Assembly (NCBI GenBank): GCA_964630225.1
Contig: CAZVUK010000016.1
Location: 1-25,136 of the forward strand
Direction: 5' to 3'
Length of the DNA stretch: 25,136 nt
From: CAYZRY01 sp964630225
GTDB taxonomy: Bacteria > Bacillota_I > Bacilli_A > RF39 > UBA660
In this document: piece after piece, positions 23,129 to 25,136 of the stretch
Layout of the letters: the number at the start of each line of letters is the position of its first letter
Position numbering within the stretch: position 1 is the stretch's first letter
The notes under the pieces: generated by a model
Told to the model about the DNA's origin: nothing
The model's database searches: none
Seen by the model: the letters and a program-made list of their open reading frames with translations, nothing else
Translations under genes and position numbers: made by a program

Positions 23129-23188
23129 CGGTACACATCCCATATAGGTCAATCTGTAGTTTCCGAACAGAGTGATCAAGAAGGAGAA
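23129..23188 (+). promoter_or_regulatory. L13 ribosomal leader (rplM 5' cis-regulatory RNA)
   Basis: This leader carries the typical Bacillota L13 leader pattern: CCATATAGGTC, then CCGAACAG and GTGATCAAGAAGGAG. Two helices can be drawn: GGTCA (23147-23151) with TGATC (23173-23177) and CTGT (23154-23157) with ACAG (23167-23170), closing a loop. The outer strand ends just before the AAGGAG of rplM, so the structure could mask or expose that site. Control by L13 itself is the accepted view for this leader class. Confidence 0.8.
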
Positions 23189-23192
23189 ATTT

Positions 23193-23627
23193 ATGAATAG
23201 TTATATGCAAAAAAATGAAACAGTCGATCGTAAATGGTATGTCATTGATGCGCAAGATGCAATTCTAGGAAGATTAGCTACTAAAGCAGCGACCTTATTG
23301 CGCGGAAAGCACAAAGCTATCTATACACCACATATCGATTGTGGAGATTATGTAATTGTGATAAATGCTGAAAAAGTAAATCTTACTGGAAATAAACTAG
23401 ATGACAAGATGTATTATAATCACTCACAATATGCTGGAGGTCTAAGAACTAGATCTGCTCGCGTAATGAGAGATAAATATCCAGTAGAGATGGTTGAACT
23501 AGCTATTAAAGGAATGCTTCCTAAGAATCGTCTTGGAAGAAAGATGTATACAAAGCTTTTTGTATATGCAGGTAATGAGCATCCACATATGGCGCAACAA
23601 CCAGAAATAATGGAGGTTAATAAATAA
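23193..23627 (+). CDS. rplM: Large ribosomal subunit protein L13
   Basis: The 144-residue L13 has RKWYVIDAQDAILGRLATKAATLLRGKHK, the GDYVIVINAEKVNLTG strand and the C-terminal NRLGRKMYTKLFVYAGNEHPHMAQQPE block. L13 is an early 50S assembly protein. ATG 23193 is chosen because AAGGAG lies just before it; an in-frame GTG at 23172 is inside the leader helix. The stop overlaps the rpsI start by one base. Confidence 0.98.
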   Translation: MNSYMQKNETVDRKWYVIDAQDAILGRLATKAATLLRGKHKAIYTPHIDCGDYVIVINAEKVNLTGNKLDDKMYYNHSQYAGGLRTRSARVMRDKYPVEMVELAIKGMLPKNRLGRKMYTKLFVYAGNEHPHMAQQPEIMEVNK

Positions 23628-24052
23628 TGGCTAAGGAAAAAACTAACGAGTACTATGGTACTGGTAAAAGAAAACTTAGTATTGCTAAAGTTAAACTAGT
23701 TCCAGGAACAGGTAAAATAATTGTTAATGGTAGGGATGTAAATGAATATTTACCGTACCAAACATTAGTTATGGATCTAAAACAACCGCTTGAGTTCACT
23801 AAGACAGAAAAGCAATTTGATGTTCACGCTGAAGTTAAAGGTGGAGGTTATTCAGGACAAACTGGAGCAATTAGACTTGGTATTACTAAAGCACTACTTG
23901 CTTATGATGCTAACACTCCAAAAGATTCTGAAAACAGTTTTAGAAAAATACTGAAACCAGCAGGATTTATCACTCGTGATTCTCGTATTAAAGAGCGTAA
24001 AAAGCCAGGGCTTAAAAAAGCACGTAAGGCACCACAGTTCTCTAAGAGATAA
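23627..24052 (+). CDS. rpsI: Small ribosomal subunit protein S9
   Basis: The 141-residue S9 has YYGTGKRKLSIAKVKL, VKGGGYSGQTGAIRLGITKALL and the conserved RKKPGLKKARKAPQFSKR end, whose last Arg reaches the P-site tRNA. It is translated in step with rplM (TAATG overlap) and ends 12 bp before a strong terminator. The protein is about ten residues longer than the usual 130, by a small N-terminal extension and a short insert around 93-103. Confidence 0.97.
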   Translation: MAKEKTNEYYGTGKRKLSIAKVKLVPGTGKIIVNGRDVNEYLPYQTLVMDLKQPLEFTKTEKQFDVHAEVKGGGYSGQTGAIRLGITKALLAYDANTPKDSENSFRKILKPAGFITRDSRIKERKKPGLKKARKAPQFSKR

Positions 24053-24064
24053 TATATGCATAAT

Positions 24065-24089
24065 AAAAAACCCATATTCTGGGTTTTTT
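24065..24089 (+). terminator. Bidirectional terminator between rpsI and the phospholipase-like gene
   Basis: AAAAAACCCA (24065-24074) pairs perfectly with TGGGTTTTTT (24080-24089) around the loop TATTC. The T run serves rpsI; on the other strand the A run becomes T, so it also ends the leftward gene, whose stop is at 24096. Confidence 0.9.
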
Positions 24090-24095
24090 AATGTC

Positions 24096-25070
24096 TTAGA
24101 ATGAGAAAAAAATAGCTTTTTCTCTTTTCTTCCAATCAACTCCTGTAGAGTATGATATATCATTAAATAAATCTTCGATTATAACTTTCTTTTTACTGTA
24201 TAGATACTTATCTACTTCATTAATTATTTTACTAGTTTTGGCTATAGAGTCATCGTATAATTCATAGAGACTCTTATCCGATTTGATTGTGTTATCGGTA
24301 GGAAAGTTCCATTCTAGTTTATCGACATTAAAATAGTCTCGTTCTTTATAACTACGATATTTATATGATATTACTCTAAGATCCATTCTTGCTCTTCTGA
24401 AGTGATTAAAGAAGCGGTAGAAGATTAACTTAATACCATGTGGATCATATCTTAAGAATCGTAAGAAAAACTTCATATCTTTAAGACTTCTTTGATATTT
24501 ATTAGCAAAGTTATTAATTTTATAAACATCCTTGAATGTATGGTCTAAAACATCACTTAATTCCGGTCCGATACCACTTATAAAAAAGTTAAAAAACTTA
24601 TACTTATAGGGATTCTTTCTCAGCTTCTTTTCAATAATATACCGATCGAAATTCATCTCTAAATCATGATGAAGACCGTTATATTTTAAACTGGCTTTAT
24701 TCTTTTTTCTAAACTGGCCAGTTTTATATACTATATATGGATGCATAGTTGAATCAGTTGCAAAGTGTGAAATGCTTCCGTATAGAAAGGCCATTACTTG
24801 TGGAACGCTTTCATAATGTTTAAACTTTATATATTCAATCATCGTAACAAAATAATCATTGATATACGATGTGTGAAAACGGCTCGCTGTTTTTCTGGTT
24901 TTAATGTTTCTCTTACTAAAAGAATATAACTTATAAAAATAAAAAGAATCCATGCTTTGTGAAAAGGTCTTTAAATCATTTAAATGATCACTTAAAAAAA
25001 ACTTTTTGTCATTATCAAAACCATCATATACTTCTTGAATTATTTGAGCGTGTGTTGCAGTAGCAGCCAT
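24096..25070 (-). CDS. Zinc-dependent phospholipase C-like protein
   Basis: The 324-residue product matches the zinc-dependent phospholipase C fold (Pfam Zn_dep_PLPC) by its metal-ligand pattern. Likely ligands are His7, Asp41, His66, His102-x3-Asp106 in SHFATD, His110 and His134-x3-Glu138 in LHHDLE. In Bacillus cereus PLC the matching residues bind three zinc ions. The rest of the sequence is unlike secreted PLCs and is very rich in Tyr, Phe and Lys. There is no signal peptide or membrane helix, so it may work in the cytoplasm; whether it cleaves phospholipids is unknown. ATG 25070 is preferred because AAAGGATGG lies before it, and it yields the MAATATHAQ start. An ATG 60 bases further upstream, at 25130, lies ahead of the promoter and is not credible. 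It converges on rpsI. Confidence 0.82.
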   Translation of the reverse strand: MAATATHAQIIQEVYDGFDNDKKFFLSDHLNDLKTFSQSMDSFYFYKLYSFSKRNIKTRKTASRFHTSYINDYFVTMIEYIKFKHYESVPQVMAFLYGSISHFATDSTMHPYIVYKTGQFRKKNKASLKYNGLHHDLEMNFDRYIIEKKLRKNPYKYKFFNFFISGIGPELSDVLDHTFKDVYKINNFANKYQRSLKDMKFFLRFLRYDPHGIKLIFYRFFNHFRRARMDLRVISYKYRSYKERDYFNVDKLEWNFPTDNTIKSDKSLYELYDDSIAKTSKIINEVDKYLYSKKKVIIEDLFNDISYSTGVDWKKREKAIFFSF

Positions 25071-25107
25071 ATTCAACCATCCTTTCACTATGTCATTATA
25101 TGCAATA

Positions 25108-25116
25108 ATTATATCA
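25108..25116 (-). promoter_or_regulatory. Extended -10 promoter of the phospholipase-like gene
   Basis: On the minus strand this reads TGATATAAT, a perfect extended -10. The start would be near 25101, giving a leader of about 30 nt to the ATG at 25070. A second TATAAT lies closer (minus-strand 25095-25100) but lacks the TG. The -35 area runs into the window edge. Confidence 0.55.
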
Positions 25117-25136
25117 TATTTTTCCCACATAATTTC

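Noticed and set aside
1..25136. tRNA, rRNA, insertion sequence, phage or attachment site
   Set aside because: No cloverleaf, rRNA segment, transposase or flanking direct repeats could be found; every gap longer than 100 bp is accounted for by promoters, leaders or terminators.

Overview
The window is a 25 kb piece of an AT-rich bacterial chromosome dominated by the universal ribosomal-protein super-operon. The gene order (S10, spc and alpha clusters joined as one run, then an ECF-transporter slot, truA, rplM, rpsI), AGGAGG-type ribosome binding sites, sigma-A-like promoters, four-cysteine S14 and an L13 leader RNA all point to a low-GC Bacillota. No L30 gene follows S5. Lysine-rich membrane proteins and an eroded ECF module suggest a gut-type lineage near the Mollicutes (Erysipelotrichales, RF39 or Acholeplasma-like); that placement is inference. 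TGA is a normal stop (secY, map, the SDR gene and truA all use it), so the Mycoplasma code does not apply.

Layout. 1-173: 3' end of an unrecognised gene. 289-2464: two rightward genes, each with its own promoter and terminator: a lysine-rich membrane protein with a possible thioredoxin-like outer domain, and a C-terminal processing protease (S41, PDZ) whose N-terminus has a 15-bp tandem repeat. 2488-3336: a leftward zinc-ribbon membrane protein, divergent from the ribosomal operon. 3416-17627: promoter, structured leader and 29 tightly packed genes from rpsJ to rplQ (including secY, adk, map, infA, rpmJ and rpoA), closed by one strong hairpin. 17682-20058: two lineage-specific insertions, a Pro/Met-rich single-pass membrane protein and a short-chain dehydrogenase. 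20117-23063: two ECF-type ATPases, a small membrane protein in the EcfT position, and truA, translationally coupled. 23094-24089: consensus promoter, L13 leader, rplM, rpsI and a bidirectional terminator. 24096-25070: a leftward zinc-dependent phospholipase C-like gene with its own promoter.

Most of the window is conserved housekeeping. The most unusual part is the ECF locus at 20117-22333. The second ATPase has lost the Walker A lysine and the Walker B aspartate. The first keeps its P-loop but has lost its LSGGQ signature, Q-loop glutamine, catalytic glutamate and switch histidine. The surviving elements (P-loop and Walker B of the first, signature of the second) fall on the same composite nucleotide site, so this resembles a heterodimer with one dead and one slow or non-hydrolysing site rather than random decay. 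The third gene keeps an EcfT-like topology, but no Ala-Arg-Gly coupling motif can be recognised. Other points of interest are a 61-residue acidic tail on L3 and a structured S10-operon leader.
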